Of a stretch of DNA of 64,000 bases, positions 1-8,830 are shown piece after piece (the stretch's first letter is position 1; each line of letters opens with the position of its first letter). Source of the stretch: Oribacterium sp. oral taxon 102 (GTDB taxonomy: Bacteria > Bacillota > Clostridia > Lachnospirales > Lachnospiraceae); NCBI RefSeq assembly GCF_013394775.1, contig NZ_JABXYT010000001.1, positions 2,399,501-2,463,500 of the forward strand, in the 5' to 3' direction. Under the pieces are notes generated by a model. It was not told the DNA's origin. It searched no databases and saw nothing but the letters and a program-made list of their open reading frames with translations. The position numbers and the translations under genes were made by a program.

Positions 1-1
1 G

Positions 2-505
2 CAGTATACCATTCCATACAAGACCTTCATGTGTACGGTCGGTCCGGATACCCCGATCGGAAGCTTCAAGATTTACCAGCAGTATCGCTGGCATTTCATG
101 CACGCGGACTGCTATACACAGTTCCTGTCCCGTTTCAACGGGCATTTCCTGATCCACTCCCTGCTGTACACGAAGCCGGATCTCTACAGCTTTACGGCAG
201 CCAACTATAACTATATGGATCAGGCGCAGTCCGGCGGCTGCGTCCGCCTGAAGGCCTCCGACAGCGCATGGGTTTACAACAACTGCAAGGGCGGAACGCC
301 TGTCACGGTTTATGCCGATCGCTGGGACAAGGGCCCGGTGGAGAAGGATGCCATCGAGCAGGCGATCCCGCTGGCGCAGAACTACGATCCGACCGATCCG
401 GTGATCCTGAGCCAGCAGTCCGCGGCAGATGCTGCCGCTGCCGCAGCCGCACAGGAGGCCGCCGAACAGGAAGCGGCGAATGGAGAGGTCGAGCCAAACG
501 CCTGA
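2..505 (+). CDS. L,D-transpeptidase (YkuD), C-terminal part
   Basis: This is the 3' end of a gene that begins before the window; the frame is open from base 2. The protein resembles a YkuD-fold L,D-transpeptidase, which forms 3-3 cross-links in peptidoglycan outside the cell. Visible motifs are an HFLIHS stretch with the conserved histidine and, about 40 residues later, SGGCVRL with the catalytic cysteine. The usual motif is S-H-G-C, so a glycine stands where histidine is common. After the domain comes an alanine/glutamate-rich tail of about 30 residues, which could be a spacer or disordered end. A strong intrinsic terminator follows 15 bases after the stop. The family call is fairly firm; the N-terminal domains are not visible. 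Confidence 0.85.
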   Translation, partial: QYTIPYKTFMCTVGPDTPIGSFKIYQQYRWHFMHADCYTQFLSRFNGHFLIHSLLYTKPDLYSFTAANYNYMDQAQSGGCVRLKASDSAWVYNNCKGGTPVTVYADRWDKGPVEKDAIEQAIPLAQNYDPTDPVILSQQSAADAAAAAAAQEAAEQEAANGEVEPNA

Positions 506-520
506 ACCGCCTGATACAGT

Positions 521-560
521 AAAGGAGGGAGCCATTTTCCATAAACGGCTCCCTCCTTTT
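521..560 (+). terminator. Rho-independent terminator after the L,D-transpeptidase
   Basis: A perfect 13-bp stem (521-533 with 547-559), GC-rich at its tip side, closes on a 13-base loop and ends in a short T run. It lies between the transpeptidase stop and the next start codon, only 20 bases before that ATG. Confidence 0.85.
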
Positions 561-579
561 GAAAAGAGAGGATATCCCT

Positions 580-1611
580 ATGAAAACCGCCGTTATCATC
601 CCGAACTACAACGGATACCGCTTCCTGCCTGCCTGTATGGAGGCGCTGGACAGACAAAGCAGACAGGACTTCCTGACAATCGTCGTCGACAACGCTTCCT
701 CCGACGAGAGCCTGCATTGGCTCTCTCATTGGAGCGCGGAGGCACCCGACCGGCGTCTCCTGCTCCGAAATCCGAAGAATCTCGGTTTTTCCGCCGCAGT
801 CAACCTCGGCATCCGCCGTGCGGCTGCGCAGAATCTCTCCTATGTCCTGCTGCTGAACAATGACACCTCTGTCCTTCCGGACTTCCTCGAACGGCTCGAG
901 TCGGAAATGGAACAGGATCGCACAGAGCAGCTCTTCGCCATCAGCTCCCGCATGGTCAAAATGCACGACAGCTCCGTGATGGACGATGCCGGCGACCAGT
1001 ACACCCTCCTCGGCTGGCAGTTTCAGCGCGGTCTGGAGGAGCCGGTACAGGACTGGAACCGTCCCGCCTTCGTCTTCTCCGCCTGCGCGGGCGCGGCGCT
1101 CTACCGGCTTTCCGCCCTTAAAAAAACCGGGCTCTTCGACATCGCGCACTTCGCCTATCTCGAGGACCTCGACATTTCCTACCGCGCCAGGCTTCTGGGC
1201 TACCGCATCCTCTATCTCCCGACCGCAGTCTGCCGCCACGTCGGCTCCGGAACCAGCGGAAGCAAATACAACAGCTTCAAGGTTCGGCTCTCCGCACGAA
1301 ACAGCTGGTATCTTCCCTACAAGAATATGCCAAATGCGCAGCTCCTGCTGAATGCGCCCTTCCTCGCACTCGGATATCTGGTAAAGCTGCTCTACTTCCA
1401 GAGGATGGGCTTCGGAAGAGACTACCGCGCCGGGCTCCGGGAGGGCTTCCGAAACGCAGGAAGGCTGCAGCGGGTTCATTTCTCGGATATCCCTCTCCAC
1501 CGCTTCCTACGAATCGAATGGGAGCTCCTCTTAGCTACAGTAGAATACCTGCTCCGTATGAGAAAGAGAGCAATGCGGAGGACAGCGAAAAAAAAGGAGA
1601 GCTCCGCCTGA
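580..1611 (+). CDS. Glycosyltransferase family 2
   Basis: The 343-residue protein has the GT-A fold of family 2 glycosyltransferases: the N-terminal AVIIPNYNG strand, VVDNASSDES nucleotide-binding segment at about residues 40-50, and LLLNNDTSV, which carries the NDD-type acidic metal-binding motif. A later YLEDLDISYR segment matches the ED acceptor-side acid of rhamnosyltransferase-like members. Such enzymes add a sugar from a nucleotide-sugar donor to a cell-surface polysaccharide or glycolipid. The ATG at 580 is preferred over the in-frame TTG at 559 because AGAGAGG precedes it at good spacing and the TTG lies inside the terminator stem. It stands alone; donor and acceptor cannot be deduced. 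Confidence 0.88.
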   Translation: MKTAVIIPNYNGYRFLPACMEALDRQSRQDFLTIVVDNASSDESLHWLSHWSAEAPDRRLLLRNPKNLGFSAAVNLGIRRAAAQNLSYVLLLNNDTSVLPDFLERLESEMEQDRTEQLFAISSRMVKMHDSSVMDDAGDQYTLLGWQFQRGLEEPVQDWNRPAFVFSACAGAALYRLSALKKTGLFDIAHFAYLEDLDISYRARLLGYRILYLPTAVCRHVGSGTSGSKYNSFKVRLSARNSWYLPYKNMPNAQLLLNAPFLALGYLVKLLYFQRMGFGRDYRAGLREGFRNAGRLQRVHFSDIPLHRFLRIEWELLLATVEYLLRMRKRAMRRTAKKKESSA

Positions 1612-1751
1612 ATCACCGCTTCGCCAAGGGCGCATTGCTTTATTCATGATTCACGTGCCGTTGGCGCGTAATGCTTCTGATTTAATCCGTGTTTTCTCAG
1701 GCCTTCGGGCAGGCTCCTCCTGCTCCTCCCCTATGGCACGTTCCAAACGGT

Positions 1752-2558
1752 TTATTTCCTGCCGAGCAGCATTGCCGAGCCGGAGAGCCCGAGCCACGCC
1801 GCCTCTCTGCGGCTCATAAACGTCCCGTCTGTCGTATCGACCAGCCGCACCTCCGCATAGCCCATATCTCTCAATTTTCGAACAAACGCATCCATATCTC
1901 CGTATTTCGCCCTCGAGAAAATATCATGAATTGCGAAGCTTCCGCCCTTTTTGAGCACACGCAGCGTCTCCAGAAGAATCGCCTGCCTGTCCCTGACGGG
2001 AATGTTGTGATATACATAGTTGCTGAATACCGCGTCGAAGCTCTCGTCCGGGAAATTCAGCCTGCACGCATCTCCCTGCCGAAAGGTCACATTTCCGGTG
2101 CCCTCCGCTGCAGCATTCCGCTCGCATAGCCCCTTACTGAAGGAGCCGTAGTCCACTCCCCAGCGATCCACTCCCAGAATCTCCGCTGCCGGATTCCGTT
2201 TTGCACAGGCGATGGCGAGCGCGCCGCTGCCGCAGCCGATGTCCAGCCCCCTGCCGCCCTCCGGAATCTCTACGCGCGCCGCGATCCCATCGATGATCTG
2301 TGCCGACATCCTGCGGCTTCCCTTATAGTCAAATGCCCGATAGAGGCAGCTCATCCAGATAAAAAGCACCATAAAAAACACGGAAAGCAGCACGAAAATC
2401 CACAGCAGCGCCGTTCTCCATCCACCCTGCGACATTCTTCCTGTGATGCCCGCAACCCCCAGCGCCGCCAGGAAACAGCAGAATATCGCTGCCAGCAGCC
2501 TTTTCGGCACCCAATTCTTATAATCCGCTCCCTGTCCCGCCGTATTTTTCTCCGTCAT
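1752..2558 (-). CDS. Membrane-anchored class I SAM methyltransferase
   Basis: The 268-residue protein starts with two hydrophobic segments (about residues 21-41 and 50-70) followed by a Rossmann-type methyltransferase domain. Motif I reads GLDIGCGSGALAIA near residue 100, an acidic GVDRW follows motif I as expected for SAM ribose binding, and FDAVFSNYVYHNIP is motif IV/post-IV. It probably methylates a small molecule or lipid at the inner membrane face; the substrate is unknown. AGGGG precedes the start. The gene is alone and convergent with the glycosyltransferase. Its promoter carries a dyad, described separately, suggesting single-gene repression. Confidence 0.82.
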   Translation of the reverse strand: MTEKNTAGQGADYKNWVPKRLLAAIFCCFLAALGVAGITGRMSQGGWRTALLWIFVLLSVFFMVLFIWMSCLYRAFDYKGSRRMSAQIIDGIAARVEIPEGGRGLDIGCGSGALAIACAKRNPAAEILGVDRWGVDYGSFSKGLCERNAAAEGTGNVTFRQGDACRLNFPDESFDAVFSNYVYHNIPVRDRQAILLETLRVLKKGGSFAIHDIFSRAKYGDMDAFVRKLRDMGYAEVRLVDTTDGTFMSRREAAWLGLSGSAMLLGRK

Positions 2559-2588
2559 ATTATGCCCCTGCTTTCTGTGAAGAACCTA

Positions 2589-2638
2589 GTTAGTTATTAC
2601 TAACAGTTTAGTATACTCTCTCTTTTCCTGCGCGGCAA
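2589..2638 (-). promoter_or_regulatory. Promoter with overlapping dyad operator for the methyltransferase gene
   Basis: On the minus strand TTGCCG (2638-2633) and TATACT (2615-2610) are separated by 17 bases, a good sigma-A promoter. The perfect dyad GTTAGT-N4-ACTAAC at 2589-2604 covers the expected start of transcription near 2603. A dyad of this shape and place is typical of TetR- or MarR-type repression. The cognate regulator is not recognisable in the window. Confidence 0.55.
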
Positions 2639-2700
2639 GGAGATTTTACTGCGGAGACAGGGGCACAAAAGTGAGAACTCTAAGGTCTGGATTACATAAC

Positions 2701-3390
2701 TCATCCCTCTCTTTCCCCATCCTGACATAGTACAAACAGATTCTTCCTCGTCCGCAGTATGCCCTCCCGCTCCATCCGCTTCAGCTCATGGGACAAGGCG
2801 CTCCGATTCACGCAGAGATAGTCCGCAAGCTCCTCGCGGTTGAACGGAATCGTAAAGCTGCTGCAGCAAAGCCGCTCCGCCTGCATAGTGAGATAGGTCA
2901 GGATACGGCTCCGCAGCCCCTTTTGCGACAGGATGGCGATACGGTAATACCTGCGCATATTATCGTGCGATACCAATGTCATCAGCTGCCGATATACGGA
3001 CATCTGTATATCCGGATTCAGCTTCCGCTCGAACAGCCAATTCATCGGAAAACGAAGCAGCCGTACATCTGTGGCTGCGATCGCATCGTAGGGAGAACGG
3101 CGCGTTCTGGTGCAGATCAAATCTGCGGCGATGACAGCAGGCGGCCGCAGGATCCCCATCAGATTCCGCCTCCCGTCGGGATGAATCTGCGAAATCTGCA
3201 CACGGCCCAGAAGAAGCACCGCAAACCAGTCCACCGTATCCTGCCCCAGAATCAGCGTTGTCTTCTCCGGATACCTCAGTATATTCCCTGCGGGGAGGAT
3301 CTGCTCTGCGATGACAGAGTCCTCCAGCTCACAAAAAAGCTTGCAGCGCCGGAGTATTGGGATGATTTCATTCATAACGATCTCATTCAT
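2701..3390 (-). CDS. Crp/Fnr-family transcriptional regulator
   Basis: The 229-residue protein has a cyclic-nucleotide-binding-like beta roll (about residues 15-120), a long dimerisation helix (about 125-150) and a C-terminal winged helix. The recognition part reads REELADYLCVNRSALSHELKRME, typical of the Crp/Fnr class. No FNR-type cluster of four cysteines is visible, so an oxygen-sensing iron-sulfur role is not supported. AGGTG precedes the start. The gene is divergent from the molybdate-type ABC operon, and a perfect dyad lies between them, so I infer it controls that operon and perhaps itself. The ligand is unknown. Confidence 0.85.
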   Translation of the reverse strand: MNEIVMNEIIPILRRCKLFCELEDSVIAEQILPAGNILRYPEKTTLILGQDTVDWFAVLLLGRVQISQIHPDGRRNLMGILRPPAVIAADLICTRTRRSPYDAIAATDVRLLRFPMNWLFERKLNPDIQMSVYRQLMTLVSHDNMRRYYRIAILSQKGLRSRILTYLTMQAERLCCSSFTIPFNREELADYLCVNRSALSHELKRMEREGILRTRKNLFVLCQDGEREG

Positions 3391-3403
3391 AGAAGCACCT
3401 AAA

Positions 3404-3447
3404 AAGTTGTTTTGACAACTTACATCTTATCTGTAAAATGCTATAAT
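3404..3447 (+). promoter_or_regulatory. Crp/Fnr-type dyad and promoter of the ABC transporter operon
   Basis: AAGTTGT-N4-ACAACTT (3404-3421) is a perfect inverted repeat with the 4-base spacer of Crp/Fnr sites. A consensus TATAAT lies at 3442-3447 and has no good -35 box. If transcription starts about seven bases after TATAAT, the dyad centre falls near -41.5, the class II activator position. The same dyad sits just upstream of the ribosome binding site of the divergent regulator gene, so autoregulation is possible. Confidence 0.65.
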
Positions 3448-3696
3448 GTCCATAAATTATTCTATAACGCACTGTCGGATACAGCATCTATGAGATCGTT
3501 CGTTTCTGCCGGATATCCGATTTCCGTGGGCAGGGAATATTCTATCATTCTCTTCCTTCAGGGAATATCGGCGGGATGCGGGCGGTTCCGTAAATGCTGT
3601 CGTCTTGTTGCGGCTGTAGTTTATGTTTCCACCTGAAGAACGCCGGATCGAGAGATCGGTCTGTGTTCAAAAATAGAAAAAGGAGTGTAAAATCCA
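3448..3696 (+). other. Long leader before the ABC transporter operon
   Basis: Nearly 250 bases separate the predicted start of transcription from the first start codon. The stretch contains several short inverted repeats (for example around 3512-3535 and 3648-3662) and no convincing coding frame. A molybdenum-cofactor or other metal riboswitch would be plausible here from context, but I cannot match any known motif, so this is only a possible structured leader. Confidence 0.25.
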
Positions 3697-4563
3697 ATGA
3701 AAAAAACAAGCAAAATCTCTGCGTCGCTTCTCGCGGCATTCCTCTGCGCCGGTCTTCTGGCAGGCTGCGGGCAGGCATCCGGCGGCGCATCCTCTGCGGC
3801 AGAAACGCCTGCACAGACCTCTGCCGCAGCAGCGGAAACAACCGCCGAAGCCCCGTCTGCTTCCGAATCGCAGCCGGAAAAAACAGATCTCAGCGGCAAG
3901 AGCCTGCTGATTTACTGCGGTGCCGGCATGCAGAAGCCCTTCCAGGAAATCGCATCGGCATTTCAGACGGAAACAGGCTGTGAAATGAACGTCACCTACG
4001 CGAATGCAGCACAGATCCAGACGCAGATCCAGGAATCCAAGGAGGGCGCCTTCTTCATTGCCGGCTCCGTGGAGGAGACAAAGCCGATCGCAGATTTTGT
4101 GGAGAGCAGTAAAAATCTGGTGAAGCATATTCCTGTGCTTGCCGTGGCATCCGACAATCCGAAGGGTATCACCGGCATCAAGGATCTGGCGCGTGAGGAT
4201 GTAGTCACCGTGATCGGCGATCCGCAGTCCACTCCTATCGGAAAGATCGCACAGAAGGCATTTTCCGACTTCGGTGTCAGTGATACCGTCCATCTGGGTG
4301 CGACGACTGCCACCGCTCCGCAGCTCGCGACTGTCGTCGCTCTGGGAGAAGCAGATGCCGCTATCATCTGGAAGGAAAACTGCAATGCCGAAGGTGTAGA
4401 GGTTTGTGAAACGGCTGACATGGACAAATATGTCAAGCTCATTCCGGCAGCAAGACTCTCCTTCGCAGCAGGCGACCAGACCGCTGATACCTTCGCGGCA
4501 TTCCTCGACACAGATACCGTCCATGATATCTGGACATCCTACGGCTACGAGCTGGCAGAATGA
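3697..4563 (+). CDS. Molybdate/tungstate-type ABC transporter substrate-binding lipoprotein
   Basis: The 288-residue protein has a lipoprotein signal peptide with lipobox LLAGC (lipidated Cys24), then an alanine/serine/threonine-rich linker to about residue 65. The mature part begins LLIYCGAGMQKPFQEIASAF, the pattern of ModA-like binding proteins, and continues with the two-lobed fold typical of oxyanion binders. It should capture the substrate outside the cell and hand it to the permease encoded next. AAGGAG precedes the ATG. The last four bases overlap the permease start. Molybdate, tungstate or another metal ligand cannot be separated from sequence alone. Confidence 0.85.
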   Translation: MKKTSKISASLLAAFLCAGLLAGCGQASGGASSAAETPAQTSAAAAETTAEAPSASESQPEKTDLSGKSLLIYCGAGMQKPFQEIASAFQTETGCEMNVTYANAAQIQTQIQESKEGAFFIAGSVEETKPIADFVESSKNLVKHIPVLAVASDNPKGITGIKDLAREDVVTVIGDPQSTPIGKIAQKAFSDFGVSDTVHLGATTATAPQLATVVALGEADAAIIWKENCNAEGVEVCETADMDKYVKLIPAARLSFAAGDQTADTFAAFLDTDTVHDIWTSYGYELAE

Positions 4564-5363
4564 GACACCCTGATCGAAGAGGCTTCCAGATCCTCTGCGG
4601 AATCCTGACAATTTTCGCGATTCTGCTGATCGGAAGCAATATTCTGATTATTACATTCCGGGGGATGCGCAGTCTTCCGGAATGTGTTTCTCATCCGGAA
4701 ACTCTCTTCGCCATAAGGCTGAGCATAAGGAGCGCCTGTATTTCCACGCTGCTCTGCTTTCTGCTCGCTGTTCCCACTGCATATACCCTGACGCGTTCCC
4801 GCCTCCCTCTCCGGCCGCTGATCGGAATGATCCTGGAGCTGACGATGTCCCTGCCCTATATCGTACTGGGGCTGAGTCTGCTGATCCTTTTTTCCTCCCC
4901 CGCCGGGAAATGGCTGAAAGCCATGGGCTTCCCCGTCGTTTTCAGTCAGAACGGCATTATCATGGCGCAGCTGGTGGTGAACCTCCCCTTCGCCATCAAC
5001 CTGGTCTCCGCCGCCTTTCAAAGCGTAGATCAAAAGCTTGAATATGTGGCGGGACTTCTGGGCGCACCTCCTGCCCTTCGCTTCTTCACCATTCTGCTGC
5101 CGCTGCAGAGGAACAGCCTGATCAGCGCGCTGATCCTCGTGTGGTCCCGTGCGCTCGGCGAATTCGGCGCAACGCTCATGCTGGTGGGCGTAACTCGTAT
5201 GAAGACGGAGACGCTCCCCGCCAGCATTTATCTGGACGTCAGCACCAATGAACTGAGCGGGGCGCTTGCCAGCGCCTTTATCCTGCTCCTGATTTCCGCC
5301 GTTTCCCTGGGGTTAGCCAACTTCCTGACCCGGGTAAACAGAAAGCAGACCCGTTATGTCTAA
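4560..5363 (+). CDS. Molybdate-type ABC transporter permease
   Basis: The 267-residue protein has about six membrane segments and the inner-membrane permease motif SRALGEFGATLMLVG near residues 195-210, which docks the ATPase and is close to the ModB form. Its start overlaps the binding-protein stop as ATGA and its end overlaps the ATPase start by eight bases, so the three genes are translationally coupled. It forms the transmembrane channel of the importer. The EFGATLMLVG form favours the molybdate/tungstate/sulfate permease class. Confidence 0.87.
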   Translation: MRHPDRRGFQILCGILTIFAILLIGSNILIITFRGMRSLPECVSHPETLFAIRLSIRSACISTLLCFLLAVPTAYTLTRSRLPLRPLIGMILELTMSLPYIVLGLSLLILFSSPAGKWLKAMGFPVVFSQNGIIMAQLVVNLPFAINLVSAAFQSVDQKLEYVAGLLGAPPALRFFTILLPLQRNSLISALILVWSRALGEFGATLMLVGVTRMKTETLPASIYLDVSTNELSGALASAFILLLISAVSLGLANFLTRVNRKQTRYV

Positions 5364-6129
5364 AGCCTCCTCTACCATCCTTGATTTTCAGGCGCTGACT
5401 GTACAGCGCGGCGATTTCCTGCTGGAGCAGATCTGCTTCGCTGTGCAGGAGGAGGAAATCTTCGCCATCATCGGAAAGACCGGCGCAGGGAAAAGCGTTC
5501 TGCTGGAGGCTACAGCGGGGTTTTTCCTTCCTAAAAGCGGCGCCGTCTTGTATCAGGGCATGCCTGTGCACGAGATTCCTCTCCATGCACGGCGCATCGG
5601 GTATCTCTATCAGGATTACAGCCTTTTCCCGCACATGACGGCGGAGGAGAATATCGCCTACAGCCTGAGAATGCGCCGCATTCCCAAAGCAGAGATCCGG
5701 CGGCAGATCTCGGAAATAGCGGAGCGCTTCGGTATTCTGCCCATTCTGCAGCAGTATCCCGGTGTTCTCAGCGGCGGAGAGCAGCAGCGCGTGGCGCTGG
5801 CGCGCGCACTCGTGATGCACCCTCAGCTGCTGCTTCTGGACGAACCGTTTTCGGCACTTGACCCGGTTACGAAGCGTATGCTATACCAGATGTTACTGGA
5901 TATCCGCGCGGAATTTCATTGTGCGATTTTGTTTGTTACGCATGATTTCGCCGAGGCTGAGCAGCTGGCAGATCGGGTCGGCATCCTGATCTCCGGGAAG
6001 CTGCGCGGCATCACAGACAGCCGGAAGCTGTTTAGCGCCGACTGGGACAGGGATGTCCGGGAATTTCTCGGACTTACAGATCAGGAAAAGAAAAAGGAGG
6101 CTGCTCATGACAGCGAAAGAATTTTATGA
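5356..6129 (+). CDS. ABC transporter ATP-binding protein (ModC-like)
   Basis: The 257-residue ATPase shows Walker A GKTGAGKS (40-47), Q-loop glutamine in YQDYSLFP (about 86), signature LSGGEQQ (138-144), Walker B LLLLDEP (157-163) and the switch histidine in FVTHD (about 196). It powers the importer encoded by the two preceding genes. It has no C-terminal TOBE/MOP domain of full-length ModC (about 350 residues), so the usual molybdate-sensing regulatory domain is missing. Its end overlaps the next gene by 23 bases. Confidence 0.88.
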   Translation: MSKASSTILDFQALTVQRGDFLLEQICFAVQEEEIFAIIGKTGAGKSVLLEATAGFFLPKSGAVLYQGMPVHEIPLHARRIGYLYQDYSLFPHMTAEENIAYSLRMRRIPKAEIRRQISEIAERFGILPILQQYPGVLSGGEQQRVALARALVMHPQLLLLDEPFSALDPVTKRMLYQMLLDIRAEFHCAILFVTHDFAEAEQLADRVGILISGKLRGITDSRKLFSADWDRDVREFLGLTDQEKKKEAAHDSERIL

Positions 6130-6880
6130 AACTCTAAGGCAGCGTTTCTGCGCTGTCTTAGATGCCTGTCCTCCGGAAAACGGACGCAGGATGCGGGATG
6201 AAACGGTCGCCGTCGTTTGCCGGACGCTGACACCGGAGGAGGCAATCGGACACACAAAACGAAGAGACTTCCCGATTTTAGAAGGAAAGGACGTCATGAT
6301 ACAGGCAGAGTTCCGCGGCGCCCACGGACAGGCATTCACCGATGCCCCGCTCCTCTTCACAGGTACACTTTCCGAGGTTCTCGCCATGGATATCGCAGCG
6401 GATCCGCACGCCCGCAGTCTTTTCATCGCGGTACTGAACGCAGTCATGGCGTCGCTTGGCAGCTGCCGCGGCACGGTTCACTGCCGGACGGAGGGACCGG
6501 AGCTCTGCGCGAAGGATATGCGCCGCTTTCTGGAAGCAAATTATCCGGACGTCCGATACATCGCCTTGATCGGCTACCAGCCGGCGCTTCTGGATATGCT
6601 TACGAACAGCGGCTACGAAGTGCGCGTACTGGATCTGAATCCCGCCAACATAGGACAACCGCGCTACGGCGTCATCGTAGAGGACGGCCGTGCCGCCTAC
6701 GCGGATGTGGTGAACGGCAGCACGGATCTGATCCTCTGCACCGGCAGCACGGTCTGCAACGGCACCATCACAGATTATCTCGGGCTTACTACCGAGGTCC
6801 TGTTCTTCGGCACGAGTCTGTCCGGCGCCGCCGTTCTGATGGGACTCCCGCGGGTCTGCTTCGCGGATCTCTATTCCTGA
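6107..6880 (+). CDS. DUF364 / DUF4213 putative heavy-metal chelation protein
   Basis: The 257-residue protein matches the DUF4213-DUF364 layout: an N-terminal alpha/beta domain (about 1-90), then a Rossmann-like domain with YIALIGYQPALLDML (about 145-160), the acidic RVLDLNPANIG and, near the end, DLILCTGSTVCNGT and FFGTSLSGAAVL. The family is annotated as putative heavy-metal chelation, with partly characterised structures but no agreed reaction. The ATG at 6107 is chosen for the AAAGGAGG just before it. It overlaps the ATPase gene and ends the operon, so it likely handles the imported metal or its cofactor intermediate. That role is inference. Confidence 0.75.
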   Translation: MTAKEFYETLRQRFCAVLDACPPENGRRMRDETVAVVCRTLTPEEAIGHTKRRDFPILEGKDVMIQAEFRGAHGQAFTDAPLLFTGTLSEVLAMDIAADPHARSLFIAVLNAVMASLGSCRGTVHCRTEGPELCAKDMRRFLEANYPDVRYIALIGYQPALLDMLTNSGYEVRVLDLNPANIGQPRYGVIVEDGRAAYADVVNGSTDLILCTGSTVCNGTITDYLGLTTEVLFFGTSLSGAAVLMGLPRVCFADLYS

Positions 6881-6898
6881 ACGCCTGCGGCGTTTGCG
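6879..6898 (+). terminator. Possible weak terminator after the DUF364 gene
   Basis: A short inverted repeat AACGCC-N3-GGCGTT lies right at the stop codon, followed by only a few T residues. It is the only hairpin candidate between this operon and the convergent rho gene. Confidence 0.3.
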
Positions 6899-6953
6899 TT
6901 CAAACGATTGTCACGATAAAGACATCGGAAGTATCTATGTCGATTGCCCCCGA

Positions 6954-8726
6954 TCAGCTCTGCCTGTTTATCTTCACGAGGAGCTTCGAGCCTCCCTTCC
7001 CACTGCTCCCGCTCACCGTCCCCGAGGAGATCGGCTTACGGTTCACGAGAAACTCGCAGAGCTCCCTATTGTTTTCTGTACGGTCAAAGAGCGTCAGAAG
7101 CTCCTCCACAGAGTTTTTCCGGTCTTCATTCAGAAGCTCTCTGTGTATGATGTCCGACGCACTCTGCTCCAGCTCCGAAAGCAGGAGATCGTCCCGCCTC
7201 GTCCCGGATTTCAGGACGTCGATCGCCGGAAAGATCCGACGCTCCTGCAGCTCGCGGTTCAGTACGAGCTCCATATTTCCCGTTCCCTTGAACTCCTCAT
7301 AGATGACGTCATCCATGCGGGAACCGGTATCCACCAGCGCTGTCGCAAGAATCGTAAGACTGCCGTGCTCTCTCATGTTCCGCGCTGCGCCGAAGAAACG
7401 CTTCGGCGGGTGCAGTGCCGCCGGATCCAGTCCGCCGGAGAGCGTCCTGCCGGAGGCGGTCACCGTAAGATTGTAGGCACGCGCCAGTCTCGTGATAGAA
7501 TCCAGAAGGATCGTCACATCCTCCCCCTGCTCCACGAGCCGCTTCGCGCGCTCGATCGTCATTTCCGCGACCCGCCGATGGTTCTCCGGTGTCTCGTCAA
7601 AGGTGGAGTAGATCACCTGTACACGTCCGCCCTCGACCTCCTCCTTCATGTCCGTGACCTCCTCCGGTCTCTCGTCGATCAGCAGGATCAGGAGGTGCAT
7701 CTCCGGCTCATTCCGCACGATTGCTTTCGCGATCTGCTTCAGCAGGGTCGTTTTTCCCGCCTTCGGCGGAGACACGATCATACCGCGCTGCCCCTTCCCG
7801 ATCGGTGCCAGCAGATCCAGCACCCGCAGCGCTGTCGGCGTTTTCTCCCCCTCGACCTCGAGGTGCAGCCTCTCGTTCGGGAAAATCGGCGTGAGCTTCT
7901 CGAAGCTCACCCTGCGGGATGCCTTGAAGAGCGGCAGCCCGTTCAGCGTCTCGATGTACATCAGCGCACCATAGCGCTCCTGCGGGTTCCTCGACTTCGA
8001 GAAGCCCTGAATCATGTCTCCCGTCCTGAGCCCATAGCGACGGATCATCTGCGGATTCACATAGACATCCTGCTCACCGGGCAGGAAATTCTCAGAACGG
8101 ATAAAGCCGAAGCCGTCCTGCATCACCTCCAGTATTCCATGCACCGACTTGGAATCGGGATCATGTCCCTGCGTGACTGCGCCCTCCTCTGTCCTTGCTG
8201 CGGGATTCTGTGCCGTTTCCTGCATAGGAATGCCGCCCTGCTCCGGCGCATGCTCCTCCGGCACGCTCTCCGAGCCCTGCCGCTTTTCCTCCTCCAAAGC
8301 TGCCGCAAGCGCCTTGCCTGCGCTGCGGCGACGCGCTCTCTGCTTCTCCTCTGACAGCGTCTCTATTTCCACACTCGTTTCCGGTGTTTTCTCTGCCGCT
8401 CTCTCCTGCGCCGGTTCGCCGTGACTCTCTCCTGTACGATATGCTTTTGTTGTTTCTGTTTTGGCTCTCTCCTGCACCGGATCGCTGCGGACTTCTCCCT
8501 CCGCTGCCGCTTTCCTGCGCCGTCCCTCTGTACTCTCTGTCCCGCCCGTACGTTTGCTTCGCACGGAGCTTCGCTTCGGACGCTCCGGTCCCACGTCTTT
8601 CGTTTCCGCGCTCCTTCCTGTCTTTTCCTCCGCTGCGGTGCGCTGCTCTGCCTCTGTCGCCTTTTTCGGACGTCCCCTCCGCCGAAGCGGTCTCTCCGCA
8701 TCCCTCTTCTCTAATTCTTCACTCAT
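6954..8726 (-). CDS. rho: Transcription termination factor Rho
   Basis: The 590-residue protein is a Rho helicase that releases RNA from stalled polymerase. Residues 1-190 are a charged, low-complexity, Arg/Glu/Ala-rich extension, a feature of many Gram-positive Rho proteins. The cold-shock-like primary RNA-binding domain starts near [15 protein letters not shown] (about 196-210). Walker A reads [11 protein letters not shown] (319-329), Walker B is in [13 protein letters not shown] (about 345-357), and [11 protein letters not shown] and the catalytic-ring segments follow. The ATG at 8726 begins MSEELEKRD; an upstream TTG or similar start would add residues outside the family pattern. The promoter is shared face to face with the gene at 8921. 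Confidence 0.96.
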   Translation of the reverse strand: MSEELEKRDAERPLRRRGRPKKATEAEQRTAAEEKTGRSAETKDVGPERPKRSSVRSKRTGGTESTEGRRRKAAAEGEVRSDPVQERAKTETTKAYRTGESHGEPAQERAAEKTPETSVEIETLSEEKQRARRRSAGKALAAALEEEKRQGSESVPEEHAPEQGGIPMQETAQNPAARTEEGAVTQGHDPDSKSVHGILEVMQDGFGFIRSENFLPGEQDVYVNPQMIRRYGLRTGDMIQGFSKSRNPQERYGALMYIETLNGLPLFKASRRVSFEKLTPIFPNERLHLEVEGEKTPTALRVLDLLAPIGKGQRGMIVSPPKAGKTTLLKQIAKAIVRNEPEMHLLILLIDERPEEVTDMKEEVEGGRVQVIYSTFDETPENHRRVAEMTIERAKRLVEQGEDVTILLDSITRLARAYNLTVTASGRTLSGGLDPAALHPPKRFFGAARNMREHGSLTILATALVDTGSRMDDVIYEEFKGTGNMELVLNRELQERRIFPAIDVLKSGTRRDDLLLSELEQSASDIIHRELLNEDRKNSVEELLTLFDRTENNRELCEFLVNRKPISSGTVSGSSGKGGSKLLVKINRQS

Positions 8727-8830
8727 TCTGTTACCCTTACATCCTCTGGGAAATCTGTGATTCAAAACTATATGCCGAGGGTGAAGAGAAGAACTCTCTT
8801 CCATCCCCCGGCTGAAGACATTCTTTTACA

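Noticed and set aside
382..1500. A long minus-strand frame opposite the glycosyltransferase
   Set aside because: It is the GC-rich mirror of a clear gene and shows no family pattern.
3412..3440. TTGACA at 3412-3417 as the -35 box of the ABC operon
   Set aside because: It is 24 bases from TATAAT, too far for a sigma-A promoter; it is part of the dyad.
6894..8354. A 486-codon plus-strand frame opposite rho
   Set aside because: Rho is certain on the other strand; this frame is a composition effect.
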